The position numbers and the translations under genes were made by a program. A DNA stretch of 50,233 bases from Reichenbachiella agariperforans (lineage in GTDB: Bacteria; Bacteroidota; Bacteroidia; Cytophagales; Cyclobacteriaceae): positions 1 to 50,233 of the forward strand of contig NZ_FRAA01000001.1 of NCBI RefSeq assembly GCF_900142205.1, read 5' to 3'. The notes beneath the pieces are model-generated. The model saw only the letters and a list, made by a program, of their open reading frames with translations. It searched no databases and was not told the DNA's origin. Positions 11,193 through 20,640 of the stretch are shown here, in pieces; positions within the stretch are counted from its first letter, which is position 1, and every line of letters begins with the position of its first letter.

Positions 11193-14100
11193 TTATTCAA
11201 TACTAGATTCTATCGATTCTTTGCTGTATTTTTTTTCCTCTTTTTCACTTTTATTGATCCCGATACTGCTCACAGCTCCACTGAGAAGTGCCTGTCCCCA
11301 GTAATGAAAGATCGCGCGATAAGGATCTCTTTGCTGGAATATAGCCCCAGGTCTCACGAGGATGAATGTTGGGTTTTTATGTTTGATGACAAAGGTGTTG
11401 GCGAAGAAGGTCTTGATGCCATGGTTGATACCTTGTAGATCATTGGTCTCAGGGTTCAGAATTTGAATTTTCAAGTTGTCATAGCGCAGGAACATTTGAC
11501 CTCTAGCCAGTTCATTGTCAGCGGTAATATTGAACAGTATTTGCTTAGCATATCCGTCTTTGATGTTGATATTGGCTACAGGTCGGAGCATCTTGTTCAA
11601 TGCGCCCAATTGCATTTGATCGATCTGCCCGGCGAAAATAAATTTGTCGTTAGGGTCCTGCATGTCAAACATGACATTAACCTCAAAAGGTGCCGTATTC
11701 ATCAGTTGTCCTGTAGCGATCAGTTGCATGGAGGCATTGGACATGCTATCTACAGTAGTGACATGAAGCAATGAGGCGTCCAAACTATTGAAACTGATTT
11801 CTCCCAATTTTTCTTTTTCAGCAGGCCGCTGTTGATAGGTAATATCGCCTTTGACCTGCAGAGTATCCAAATAGAACCAGGTGTCAATATTACGGAGTAT
11901 GCTTTGTGGGAGTGCTTTGGTTTTAGTTGTTTGCAGCGGAGCAGTTTTGTCGCGGTAGACCAAGGCATTGACTCCATCGATCAGTACTTTCTCCGCATAA
12001 TACTGACGTAGGCGCAGAGACCTGTCCCAATCCAAACCACTAGCAGTAATAGCATTCACACTGACGTCATACCAATTTTTTTGTATCGTCAAGTTGGCAC
12101 TGTACTCCGAGGCAGTAAAATCCGAGCTGAGGTTGATCTGATTCAATGTGAGTGTGTTTTCTGGGTGCTCCATGCCGTATTGATTGATAGTCAGATGATA
12201 TCCATCACCCAGCGAGAGCGATAGGTTTTCGCCACTAGCAGAGGCATATTGGCTATAATCAAAAAAACGATCCCAAGTAATCTCTCCTTGAGCATAGAAT
12301 TTTTGGACTTTAAATTCTCCCTTATGAACTTCATATAGTTTCGAACTGTCTCTGAGTTCTATTTCCGTAGCTGTCGAAGAAAAGTACTTAATATCCACTA
12401 GCTCAGGAATGCTGCTGGCCCAATCACGCTGAGTTTTATTGGGCTTTTGATGATCTATAGAGATGTGTGACTGAGTCATTTGTACACTGTCTAGTACGAG
12501 CTGCTGCTTATTCACGTACGCATCGAGATCAAGCCCGACTATTTTAATCTGTGGCAAAAAGGCGGAGCTAGCACTATTTTCTTGATCAAAGTGTAAGGAG
12601 TCTACGCGTATTAGTGCATTCTTTTTGTTGAAATTCAGCTGTCCGATCACGAGTTCATCGCCATTGGTCATGATAGGCTGTAGATTTTTAACATTCAATG
12701 TCACATCATCTGCATAAAGCAAATGCTGAGCATCCAACACTGATTTTTGAGGATATTGGAAGTTAGTTAGTGTTAGAGACAACTCTGGTGTCTTTATCTT
12801 TTCAATGGCCTTCTGACCATGGTCAGAAAACGCCATGTTAGCTTTTTTTACAATGATTTTTTGAAACGCTACCTCTGTATCTGTGGACGCTAGGCCTGTA
12901 TTGATAGCGTTTAGATTTACATTAAAATCTGGATGCTGGATCAATAAACTATCTCCCACCAACTTATTTTCTTCCCAAATCATCTTTTGGTTCAAACGAT
13001 AGAGGGTGATAGCAGGAGTGTGACCATTTGCTTCAACCTTATTGGGCGTTTTAGTCTCCATACTGTGTAGTTCGAGATTCTCGATGATTAAATCTTGTAC
13101 TCGTGTCAGCTTTAATTTACTGATTTTCAATTGATGTGCTGATTTGGGTGAGGCAAAACTGATATGTTCAGCTTGACCGAAATGGACGCGGTTGTGCGAT
13201 CCCAGTGTTAGCTCTGTATAGAGATGCTTTAGGCTAAAGGTTGTAGAATCGTACCTGAATCCATTAACCTGACCATCGACGATCTCTATATATTTATTAC
13301 CAAAAGCTTTCTTTTTCACGCTGTCCCTTTTGGGTTTCAGTATATCGACTTTAAACTGTGGATTATTCAAACGAATGGAATCAAAACCTAGATAATACCC
13401 TCTAGATAGGCTATCTAGGTTGATGCCTGCGATCGTTAGCTTAGAAAGGTCTCCTGATAGCGATGTATTCTGATCAGCGTAATTAACCTGCAACCCGTCT
13501 AGGATCAAACGACTAGCCCTCCGGTCTAGCTTCACCTGTCCAGCATTGATTCCGATAGATTTATTACCTATCTGTATTTGCTGCATTTCTAATTCTATGT
13601 CTTCCAATACATCATACCAAGAGTGAGAATTGCTATGCATATTGAAGTTTGACACCCATAAATTGGCTTTTTTAAAATTGAACTGATTGTTGATAGAAAA
13701 CACGCCTTGGCTGAGGGTTAGTTTTTGTATACCCACCACTTTGAGATAACTATCTATCATCGCATAAATGCTGTCTGGGGACAGAGACATCTTTTCGGAC
13801 TGTCTAAGCTTCTTTTCAAAAACCACATTTGGCTGTTGGAGTTGCATTTCGGTGATGAGCAACTTCTGATGAGTCAAAATATCCAAAAAGTTCAACCCTT
13901 TGAGACTAAGCAAGGGGAGGTCAATGGAAAGGAACATGTCTGACGGGCTTTCTTTCCCATTGTTCGAAATCTTGAAATTTTTAAAAACCAATGAAGAATC
14001 GAATGAACTCAATCTGAACTGGTCAAAGTGCATTGTATGGATACTATCAGGCAGGTATGCACTGTAGTCTTTAATGTTAATATCAACGTCTTCAAAGTAC

Positions 14101-15254
14101 TTTTTACCATAGTCAAAATGATAATTACTGCTATCTATTTGGATATCATAGAGCACAATATCTACCCTTTCGGACTTCACATGTTGAAAGTTGTGGTTGT
14201 AATCATCGTTGGTTTTAACATTCAATCCCGTATTGATCAGTCTCATTTTTCCAACCTTCACTTCATCAAAAATGTTGATCAGCTCTTTGAGCAGAGAGTT
14301 GTCTTTTTTCGCCGTATCATCACTTTTAGTGTCTGTTTGATCCTTAATGTATATATGAGAATCCGTGAGTGAAAGCTCCTCCATTTCCAGATGGTTTTGG
14401 CGGTAAGCGGAGAAATAATCAACTCCCCTCAACTGTAGTCTAGGAATCATAATATTATAGATGATTTTGTCATCTAGTTTATCCAAGTAGACTCCCTCTT
14501 CATGAATAGGCTTCAATACGAGGTTTTCAAAAGTCAGTACAGAATCAGAAGTTGACAACAGAAACCGATCAAAGCTTAATTGGTGAATGCCGTCACTTAG
14601 TAGGAAATGCTGATTGCGAATTTCTAGTTCTAAACTTTCAGAGTAAAATTGCTTATTAAAATTAGATGTTGAATCTAGCAGGAAATTTCTAACTGACAAG
14701 TCAATATTGCCCATGCCTAACTGGCTAGAAGAGTGTGCTAATTCTGCATTTTCAATACTGAAAAGATCAACTCGAAGTACTTTGAGGTAATCAGAGACCT
14801 CTTTGTATAAGTTGCCTGTTTGTAAACTGAAGCTTTCGACTGGTGCATTCTTTTCTCTGATGATATGTATCCTAGGATCGATGATTCGAATATTCTCAAT
14901 CATCAACTTGCGATCGATATATATACTACTGATGGACTCAAGGTCAATATGCAGGCCGGCCAATTCTAGATCATAAAGGTTGGTCAGCCCTTTGGCATAA
15001 AAGTCTTTGTTTAAATCAGGCTTTAAGAATACTTTTTCAAGTTTGATTGCCCTGTTCCATACATCGATATTGATCTCTTCAAAAGAGAGTTGATAATAAC
15101 CATTCGACTCCCTTTTTACCAATTCATAAAGAATATCGCTGGAGTAATGCATTCCTAATTTTAGGACGCCCAAAAAAGCTAAAATCAATACAATGAATAT
15201 AGATACCCACGTAATAATTCGTTTTTTCAGTTTAGTAAAAGGAGATGAACCCAT
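11193..15254 (-). CDS. Giant AsmA-like membrane-anchored envelope protein
   Basis: About 1,353 residues from ATG 15254 (MGSSPFTKLKKR); an in-frame start at 15272 adds six residues. One N-terminal transmembrane helix (IITWVSIFIVLILAFLGVLKLGM) follows a basic cytoplasmic stub. The rest is a very long series of amphipathic beta strands with repeated phrases such as LDSVQMTQSHI, FSIENAEL and LRLRQYYAEKVLIDGVNALVYRD. That is the pattern of AsmA/TamB/YhdP-type bridge proteins, which form hydrophobic grooves across the periplasm for lipid transfer. The last 150 residues (AGQIDQMQLGALNKMLRPVANINIKDGYA) resemble an AsmA C-terminal region. The lipid role is inferred from architecture. The gene is flanked by direct repeats, suggesting it was inserted between the EamA and receiver-domain genes. 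Confidence 0.65.
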   Translation of the reverse strand: MGSSPFTKLKKRIITWVSIFIVLILAFLGVLKLGMHYSSDILYELVKRESNGYYQLSFEEINIDVWNRAIKLEKVFLKPDLNKDFYAKGLTNLYDLELAGLHIDLESISSIYIDRKLMIENIRIIDPRIHIIREKNAPVESFSLQTGNLYKEVSDYLKVLRVDLFSIENAELAHSSSQLGMGNIDLSVRNFLLDSTSNFNKQFYSESLELEIRNQHFLLSDGIHQLSFDRFLLSTSDSVLTFENLVLKPIHEEGVYLDKLDDKIIYNIMIPRLQLRGVDYFSAYRQNHLEMEELSLTDSHIYIKDQTDTKSDDTAKKDNSLLKELINIFDEVKVGKMRLINTGLNVKTNDDYNHNFQHVKSERVDIVLYDIQIDSSNYHFDYGKKYFEDVDINIKDYSAYLPDSIHTMHFDQFRLSSFDSSLVFKNFKISNNGKESPSDMFLSIDLPLLSLKGLNFLDILTHQKLLITEMQLQQPNVVFEKKLRQSEKMSLSPDSIYAMIDSYLKVVGIQKLTLSQGVFSINNQFNFKKANLWVSNFNMHSNSHSWYDVLEDIELEMQQIQIGNKSIGINAGQVKLDRRASRLILDGLQVNYADQNTSLSGDLSKLTIAGINLDSLSRGYYLGFDSIRLNNPQFKVDILKPKRDSVKKKAFGNKYIEIVDGQVNGFRYDSTTFSLKHLYTELTLGSHNRVHFGQAEHISFASPKSAHQLKISKLKLTRVQDLIIENLELHSMETKTPNKVEANGHTPAITLYRLNQKMIWEENKLVGDSLLIQHPDFNVNLNAINTGLASTDTEVAFQKIIVKKANMAFSDHGQKAIEKIKTPELSLTLTNFQYPQKSVLDAQHLLYADDVTLNVKNLQPIMTNGDELVIGQLNFNKKNALIRVDSLHFDQENSASSAFLPQIKIVGLDLDAYVNKQQLVLDSVQMTQSHISIDHQKPNKTQRDWASSIPELVDIKYFSSTATEIELRDSSKLYEVHKGEFKVQKFYAQGEITWDRFFDYSQYASASGENLSLSLGDGYHLTINQYGMEHPENTLTLNQINLSSDFTASEYSANLTIQKNWYDVSVNAITASGLDWDRSLRLRQYYAEKVLIDGVNALVYRDKTAPLQTTKTKALPQSILRNIDTWFYLDTLQVKGDITYQQRPAEKEKLGEISFNSLDASLLHVTTVDSMSNASMQLIATGQLMNTAPFEVNVMFDMQDPNDKFIFAGQIDQMQLGALNKMLRPVANINIKDGYAKQILFNITADNELARGQMFLRYDNLKIQILNPETNDLQGINHGIKTFFANTFVIKHKNPTFILVRPGAIFQQRDPYRAIFHYWGQALLSGAVSSIGINKSEKEEKKYSKESIESSIE

Positions 15255-15297
15255 ATCGTTAGTGATGCACAAAAGTTACAGCAAAAGTAAGTTAGAA

Positions 15298-15334
15298 TTG
15301 CCTGAGTTTAACCCAATGAGTTAAACTCAGGCAA
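15298..15334. repeat. Perfect 15-bp inverted repeat upstream of the AsmA-like gene
   Basis: Left arm TTGCCTGAGTTTAAC (15298-15312), seven-base loop, right arm 15320-15334, perfectly complementary. It sits 44 bp upstream of the AsmA-like ATG. No T-run follows on either strand, so it is not a typical intrinsic terminator. It may be an operator or a 5' UTR hairpin of the giant gene. Confidence 0.7.
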
Positions 15335-15392
15335 AAGCATTTTAACGTCCCCCAGCCAAATGTGATGTTATAGGAGGGTTACGGATCACTCC

Positions 15393-15570
15393 GTATTTCT
15401 GGGGGAGAGGGAGTAGATCATTTCGTTATTCAAGATTCATTGTTCGAAATTCGTTATTGTTTTTTATAAAATAATCACCTATTATGAGTCTTTGAGGTAA
15501 TATTTAAATGATAGGAATAATGAATATCGAATGCTCAATGTCGAATATTGATTTTTATCCCCAGAAATAC
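15393..15570. repeat. Possible small MITE-like element with 12-bp terminal inverted repeats
   Basis: GTATTTCTGGGG at 15393-15404 is the exact inverse of CCCCAGAAATAC at 15559-15570. Between them are weaker nested inverted blocks (ATTCATTGTTCGAAATTCG against CGAATGCTCAATGTCGAAT). There is no open frame. Size and architecture suit a nonautonomous element or a local foldback repeat, and it directly precedes the EamA-like relic. I found no clear target-site duplication. Confidence 0.4.
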
Positions 15571-15587
15571 CGACTAATCCAGAATTG

Positions 15588-15680
15588 CTCTCTACGCTAA
15601 AAAATAGGAGAGGTCCAATTGGAAATAAGCGTGGCATTTCTTCATGATTTTGCACAAAAAAAGCCTCACGCAAAGCATGA
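15588..15680 (+). repeat. Direct repeat, copy 2: relic of an EamA gene 3' end
   Basis: Degraded copy of 11086-11176. Read on the + strand it still gives L-Y-A-K-K-stop, matching the F-Y-A-K-K-stop of the EamA protein, and similarity continues through the downstream bases into the terminator of the receiver-domain gene. There is no rest of the transporter upstream. Confidence 0.6.
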
Positions 15681-15684
15681 GGCT
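15654..15684 (-). terminator. Intrinsic terminator of the receiver-domain gene
   Basis: On the complement, AGCCTCA and TGAGGCT form a stem extended by two pairs past one mismatch, followed by a run of seven to eight T. It starts 26 bp after the stop codon of the receiver-domain gene. Confidence 0.85.
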
Positions 15685-15709
15685 AATCATATCGTTTTGT
15701 GTAAGTGTA

Positions 15710-16069
15710 TTATGAAGCCATAACTTCTTTGACAATCTGTGCCAATTGTTCTGGTCCTTCCAGAGGTTTTCTTACATATTTCTTTACATCAATTTTCAAT
15801 TCATCTGTTTCATACTCAAGGTGGGAAGAAACAATGATGATTTTTGGCTTACTCTCTAAAGTAGAAATCGTCTCATATCCATCTAAATAAGGCATCTCAA
15901 TATCCAAAAACAGAATATCTGGTTTGAGCTTTGATACACCTACAGCACCGTCGATTGCACTACTATAGGTACCCACTAGATCCATGCAATCTACTCGCTC
16001 GGCGAGTTTCTTGAATATTTCTAAATATACCAAGTCGTCATCTATCGCAATACACTTGTATTTCTCCAT
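15710..16069 (-). CDS. Stand-alone response-regulator receiver protein
   Basis: A 119-residue protein consisting of a single REC domain. Acidic pocket residues DDD (10-12), phospho-acceptor Asp56 in FLDIEMP, the Ser of IIVSS near 80 and the conserved Lys in RKPLE near 100 are all present, so it should be phosphorylatable. The IEMPYLDG stretch resembles receivers of the LytTR class, but no DNA-binding domain follows; the stop and a terminator come directly after. It probably works as a phosphotransfer or protein-interaction switch. No histidine kinase is adjacent, so its partner is unknown. It is divergent from ppc. Confidence 0.88.
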   Translation of the reverse strand: MEKYKCIAIDDDLVYLEIFKKLAERVDCMDLVGTYSSAIDGAVGVSKLKPDILFLDIEMPYLDGYETISTLESKPKIIIVSSHLEYETDELKIDVKKYVRKPLEGPEQLAQIVKEVMAS

Positions 16070-16311
16070 TATAATTAATTGATCTCTGTAATAGTTCTAA
16101 AGTAGTACCAAGTCTAACCAAAAAAACACTAGTAATGAAACGGGGCATTCAAAAACTATCAAAAAACTAATGGGAAAAATATAGACTACTTGTACTCTCA
16201 CTCCTCAATATATGCCTCCTGTTGTGTGGTAGGTCTTAATAAATCATTAAATTGCAACTGTATTTCATAATAAAACACCATTTTTAATAAAAAATTTCTA
16301 AAAGAGGTCAA

Positions 16312-19083
16312 ATGAACAAAATTCTAGCAGAAGTAAAGGAACGATTAGGCAAACCATATCATGATTTTGAGTTTTTACTCGAATGTTTGAAGGATATATT
16401 AGAGCAAAACGGAGAAGCTACCATAGCCAAGGATATTCCGTTTATCAACGATTTTCCTTTTAAGTCTGGCGAAGAAATGACCTCAAAGCATGTTCAGTTG
16501 TATTCGTTGGTGTTCCAGCTGGTGAATATGGTAGAAGTAAACGGTGCGGTGCAGAATCGACGCAGAATCGAAAACGAAAGAGAGTACCATGCTGTGCACG
16601 GTTTGTTTGCCAATAATATCCATGAGCTATTGGAAAACAAGGTGAGCGAAGCGGATATACTCAAGCAGTTGCCCGAGACTGTGGTGGAACCAGTATTGAC
16701 GGCACACCCTACGGAGGCCAAAAGAGCTACTGTACTAGATCACCATAGAGACTTGTACCTATTGTTGGTCAATCGTGAAAATAGAATGTTCTCGAATAAT
16801 GAGCTGCTCAATATCCGTCACAATATTAAACTGGCTCTCTATCGCATCTGGAAAACTGGTGAGATCTATCTAGAGAAGCCAGATGTGACATCCGAGCTAC
16901 GCAATATCCTACACTACATGGTCAATGTCTTCCCAGAGGTTATTCCTGTTTTGGACAGAAGACTAATTCAGGCATGGTCTTCATGTGGGCTGGACAAAAA
17001 ATCGCTATTAGAAAACCACAGCTTTCCAAAGATCAGCTTTGGCAACTGGGTAGGCGGTGATAGAGATGGACATCCGCTCGTCACTGATTCGGTGACTGCT
17101 GAGACCCTGCAGTCATTGCGTCTTAATGCTTTCGTCGTGATCAATAGAAAACTCACGACACTGGTCAAGCACCTTAGCTTTTCACATCACACCAAGGCGT
17201 GCAGTCAGGCGTTTCAAGATCGAATGGAGCAAATGAAAACGGAGTTGGGGGGGCATGGCCTAGAGTCGTATGAGCGCAACCACGGCGAGTGTTTTCGTCA
17301 GTTTCTCAACTTGATCATGACCAAGATGCCGATTGCGCTAGAGCGTGGACATGCTACTGAGCTGATCGAAGAAGAGGGACGTTATAGTCTGGCCAAGGAT
17401 ATGCTTGAGGATTTAAATCTTCTCAAAAAGGAATTGTTGGCTTTTGGTGCTGAGTCTATCGCTTACGATGATGTCAATTTGGCCATTCGTAGCTTAGAGA
17501 CCTTTGGTTTTCACTTGGCCAAACTGGACATTAGACAAAACAGTGATTTCCATGACAAAGCCATCGAGCAGTTGTTAGAGGCCGCACAGATTTCAGATAA
17601 CAAATTCTCTGAATGGACCGAAGAGAAACGAGTGGCTTTCTTGACCAAAGAGTTAGAATCAAGTCGTCCTTTCACGCATCAAAATGCTGATTTGGGACCA
17701 AATGCTAGTGCAGTGATCTCGTGCTATCGTGTGGTAGAAAACCATGTGAGCAAATATGGGACAGAAGGTATGGGGTCGCTGATTGTCAGTATGACTCGAT
17801 CTCTGTCGGATCTACTAGCAGTGTATTTACTGGCTCGTGAAGCGGGTTTGTTGCTGAACACGGACAAAGGACTAGTGTCTAAGTTGCCAGTCGTACCGCT
17901 ACTAGAAACCATAGAAGATTTGCAGAATGGACCTGAAATCCTTGAAGGATTCCTAGATCACCCATTCACCAAACGAAGCTTAGAGCATCTCAGAATAGAA
18001 AAAGGACTAGAAACCGCCAGCCAGCAAATAATGGTCGGCTATAGTGACAGTAACAAAGACGGCGGTATCATTGCTAGTCAGTGGAACCTCTACAAGGCGC
18101 AATTTATGTTGGTAGAACTCGCCGAGAAGCACTCAGTTGACCTGCTGTTCTTCCATGGCAAAGGAGGCTCTATTAGTAGAGGATCTGGACCGACGCATTA
18201 TTTCATCAAGGCGCTTCCATACGGTTCTATCAAAAACAACATCCGTTTGACAGAGCAGGGAGAAACGATCGCTCAGAAATATGAGAACAAAGTCAATGCA
18301 GAGTACAACCTAGAGTTACTCGTAGCGAACTCACTCTCTAAGAGTATCAATGATAATCAGCAAGATCGTGCATACCACCCATTGGCTACTGTACTGGATC
18401 AATTGGCTGCTGGTAGCAAAGCGCATTATGAAGAACTGACACACGAAGAGGGCTTTGTGCAGTATTTTCGTCAGGCAACACCTATCGATGCGATCGAAAC
18501 AAGTAAAATCGGTTCGAGACCTGCTAAACGTACTGGTGCTAATACTTTGGATGATCTGAGAGCGATTCCATGGGTGTTTTCATGGAGTCAGTCTAGATAT
18601 CATATGACCAGTTGGTATGGTGTAGGCACATCGTTTACGAATCTGAAGAAGAATGCTCCCGAAGATTACAAGGCATTTAAGGAAGCCATCAAGGACGACA
18701 CCTTTATCAGATACGTATTGACCAACGTCGATACTTCATTGGCTGCTACTGATGAGGAAATTATGAAAGAATACAGTGAACTGGTAGAGGATAAGTCTCT
18801 AAGAGATAAATTCTTAAACCTATTCCTGTCAGAACTGAAGTTGACGAGAGATGTACTGTTTGACCTGTTAGGCGAAGAGATGCACGACAGAAGAAAGAAT
18901 CACTACTATTCTAATTTCTTAAGAGCTCCTTTGATGAAACACCTACACGAAAAGCAGATTCAGTTGTTGAAACTTTGGAGAAAGCAGAAAGGTGAAGAAA
19001 AGACAGAGGCCGCTACAGCGACGCAATTAGAGTTAATGCTTACTATCAATGCAATAGCAAGCGCCATGAGAAATACAGGTTGA
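16312..19083 (+). CDS. ppc: Phosphoenolpyruvate carboxylase
   Basis: A 923-residue enzyme catalysing PEP + bicarbonate to oxaloacetate + phosphate, the anaplerotic step feeding the TCA cycle. All family signatures are visible: VLTAHPTEAKR with the catalytic His near 132, FGNWVGGDRDGHPLVT near 240-255, GYSDSNKDGG at about 576-585, the glycine-rich FFHGKGGSISRGSGP near 613-627, TEQGETIAQKY, and the C-terminal MRNTG. Length fits bacterial PEPC (about 880-930). The ATG at 16312 is preceded by AAAGAGGTCAA, a fair Shine-Dalgarno sequence by the standards of this window. It is followed by its own intrinsic terminator and appears monocistronic. Confidence 0.97.
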   Translation: MNKILAEVKERLGKPYHDFEFLLECLKDILEQNGEATIAKDIPFINDFPFKSGEEMTSKHVQLYSLVFQLVNMVEVNGAVQNRRRIENEREYHAVHGLFANNIHELLENKVSEADILKQLPETVVEPVLTAHPTEAKRATVLDHHRDLYLLLVNRENRMFSNNELLNIRHNIKLALYRIWKTGEIYLEKPDVTSELRNILHYMVNVFPEVIPVLDRRLIQAWSSCGLDKKSLLENHSFPKISFGNWVGGDRDGHPLVTDSVTAETLQSLRLNAFVVINRKLTTLVKHLSFSHHTKACSQAFQDRMEQMKTELGGHGLESYERNHGECFRQFLNLIMTKMPIALERGHATELIEEEGRYSLAKDMLEDLNLLKKELLAFGAESIAYDDVNLAIRSLETFGFHLAKLDIRQNSDFHDKAIEQLLEAAQISDNKFSEWTEEKRVAFLTKELESSRPFTHQNADLGPNASAVISCYRVVENHVSKYGTEGMGSLIVSMTRSLSDLLAVYLLAREAGLLLNTDKGLVSKLPVVPLLETIEDLQNGPEILEGFLDHPFTKRSLEHLRIEKGLETASQQIMVGYSDSNKDGGIIASQWNLYKAQFMLVELAEKHSVDLLFFHGKGGSISRGSGPTHYFIKALPYGSIKNNIRLTEQGETIAQKYENKVNAEYNLELLVANSLSKSINDNQQDRAYHPLATVLDQLAAGSKAHYEELTHEEGFVQYFRQATPIDAIETSKIGSRPAKRTGANTLDDLRAIPWVFSWSQSRYHMTSWYGVGTSFTNLKKNAPEDYKAFKEAIKDDTFIRYVLTNVDTSLAATDEEIMKEYSELVEDKSLRDKFLNLFLSELKLTRDVLFDLLGEEMHDRRKNHYYSNFLRAPLMKHLHEKQIQLLKLWRKQKGEEKTEAATATQLELMLTINAIASAMRNTG

Positions 19084-19110
19084 TCTAGAGGTCAATCCAA
19101 ATAGGAAGGG

Positions 19111-19142
19111 AAAGGAGAATCGAAAGGTTCTCCTTTTTTTTT
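19111..19142 (+). terminator. Intrinsic terminator of ppc
   Basis: AAAGGAGAA pairs with TTCTCCTTT across an eight-base loop and runs into nine T, 27 bp after the ppc stop. The T-run reaches the 3' end of the small gene on the opposite strand. Confidence 0.9.
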
Positions 19143-19335
19143 AGCTAAAGTTGCTAATATATGTTTTGCACTGATCCTGTTGGCCTATGAACATGATGCT
19201 ATGACCTTTCAGGACGAGCCATGAATTATCCTCTTTACTGAACTTCAATTTCAATTTCTTATCAGTTGGATCTGTGTTTCTCGAAAAAAGTGCTTTAAAC
19301 ATGACTTTAGTGTTTTGGTCTAACTTATGGTTCAA
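19141..19335 (-). CDS. Small hypothetical protein, 64 residues or fewer
   Basis: The frame starts with TTG at 19335 (NHKLDQNTKV). An internal ATG at 19302 would give 53 residues (MFKALFSRNTDPTDKKLKLKF). The composition is plausible for a small soluble protein, with alternating strands in the second half (KLKLKFSKEDNSWLVLKGHSIMFIG). Its stop lies exactly at the T-tract of the ppc terminator. I recognise no family. That the frame is open and ends at a terminator mildly supports it being real. Confidence 0.4.
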   Translation of the reverse strand: MNHKLDQNTKVMFKALFSRNTDPTDKKLKLKFSKEDNSWLVLKGHSIMFIGQQDQCKTYISNFS

Positions 19336-19995
19336 AGATAGAAATAAAATTCAAATAATCAAACTATATATTAGAATGATGCAATTATTGAAATAATATT
19401 TACGAATACTCCTCAATAAACATGGATTAGTACAATTAAAATAGCCAGAACAAAGGTGTTTACACACTGTAGCCTTCTATATGTGCTATTGTACTTTTTT
19501 GATAAAAAATATACCCCATAGACTATTATGTCAGGTTTACCCCAGATATGTAATCCGAAATCTATTCTGATTCAAAACAACTGTGAATCAGTCGCTTTGC
19601 TTGAATGATGTCCTTTAACCTTAGCGATACATTGGTTCTTTGTTCTTTTGACTCTCCTAACGAACCCTATTGTATAAGCTGGATTTACAATCTCCACATT
19701 CTATTTGTAATGGTATTGTCATCGAACAGGTGACTGTTCTATTCGTGTGTAATGGTCTTTAGGCAATCTCTGAGGAGACAATAAGCTAAGACACCAGCGA
19801 CATTCAGCAGTACAGTATGGAGAGTAGTCTGTATAGTGGGCGTAGCAAAAAACAATTCTTATTTGGTTCGGCAGATAGATTTCGAACAAAGAATCTTGGA
19901 CCTTTTCCTAGAAATACAAATGGCTACCAGTATAGCCTGCTAAATCCCCGCTAGGGGAGGCAAGGAGAGGGGGTAAATACCAGTGATATAGTGCG
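19336..19995. other. 660-bp region without a recognised gene
   Basis: No frame with sensible coding character on either strand and no tRNA-like structure. A short foldback TCCCC-GCTA-GGGGA lies near 19945-19960. The left part should carry the promoter of the small gene ending at 19141. Otherwise I see nothing. Confidence 0.5.
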
Positions 19996-20208
19996 TTACG
20001 TTTTTGAACGTTCGGCGCGCATCAACTCCGTTTTGTAGAAGGTCCAGCCCTTTATCTCGAAAGAATCTCCTACTTTGAAGCCTTTCGCTTTGGTCTGGAG
20101 CAGGTGCTGATAGGACACTCCAGCATACTCCGCAGCGCCCTTGAGCGTCGAGGCTGTTTTGATATCTCCCTCCTTGATCACGGTAAATATGTGCTTGGGT
20201 GCACTCAT
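19996..20208 (-). CDS. Small HTH-like hypothetical protein, 70 aa
   Basis: An ATG at 20208 opens a 70-residue frame with good coding character (MSAPKHIFTVIKEGDIKTAS). Residues 20-45 (TLKGAAEYAGVSYQHLLQTKAKG) read like a helix-turn-helix of the kind in small excisionase-like or NUMOD1-like proteins: 'aaeyaGVSyqhLlq'. A beta hairpin follows (FKVGDSFEIKGWTFYKTEL). It may therefore bind DNA, but this rests on pattern only. It is alone, with 278 bp upstream before the short coiled-coil gene on the other strand. Confidence 0.55.
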   Translation of the reverse strand: MSAPKHIFTVIKEGDIKTASTLKGAAEYAGVSYQHLLQTKAKGFKVGDSFEIKGWTFYKTELMRAERSKT

Positions 20209-20486
20209 AGCTTTCTAGTTATTTTCATTTTTCTCATACTATTTATAGTCCGTCTCGGGGTATCGTTAGTGCTCTTTGATTGTGCTGCATTATCACGCTA
20301 TACTGATTCTGATCGCGGTATTTGACCTCAAAACTATAGTGAATGGACAAACATACTATATGTTTTGGAACTAATCCATTAAGTTATTTTCATATAAAAA
20401 TGAATAAACTTTATATATAAGTGCTTATTTATAAAGTTTTTGTTTTATGTTTGTCCTGTAATCAAAAAACAAAAACACTTACAGCT

Positions 20487-20624
20487 ATGAAAAGAGTACA
20501 GCAGTTGAACCAAATGGACGAGATGATCAGACTACTAGAGAAGTTGAACGAGCAGTCCACGAAGCTAATCGAGAGGAGTACAGAGCTAGAAAATGAAGTG
20601 ACTACAAGAATCAACAAGGGATAA
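20487..20624 (+). CDS. 45-residue coiled-coil peptide
   Basis: From ATG 20487 the frame encodes MKRVQQLNQMDEMIRLLEKL and continues as one amphipathic helix to ENEVTTRINKG, with heptad-like Leu/Ile spacing throughout (L7, M10, I14, L17, L18, L21, L28, I29, L35). The open frame can be extended to TTG/ATG codons near 20421, but that part (KVFVLCLSCNQKTKT) has no coding character and the upstream A-rich leader ACAAAAACACTTACAGCT fits a 5' UTR. It is followed directly by an unusually strong terminator. A small helical protein, possibly an oligomerising regulator; no family recognised. Confidence 0.55.
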   Translation: MKRVQQLNQMDEMIRLLEKLNEQSTKLIERSTELENEVTTRINKG

Positions 20625-20640
20625 ACATCCCGACCAGACC

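Noticed and set aside
11133-11438. 101-codon frame (+) over the end of the AsmA-like gene
   Set aside because: Shadow of the long gene on the complement; no coding character of its own.
20421-20486. N-terminal extension of the 45-residue peptide
   Set aside because: The extra residues lack the helical pattern and the DNA looks like an A/T-rich leader; the ATG at 20487 is the better start.
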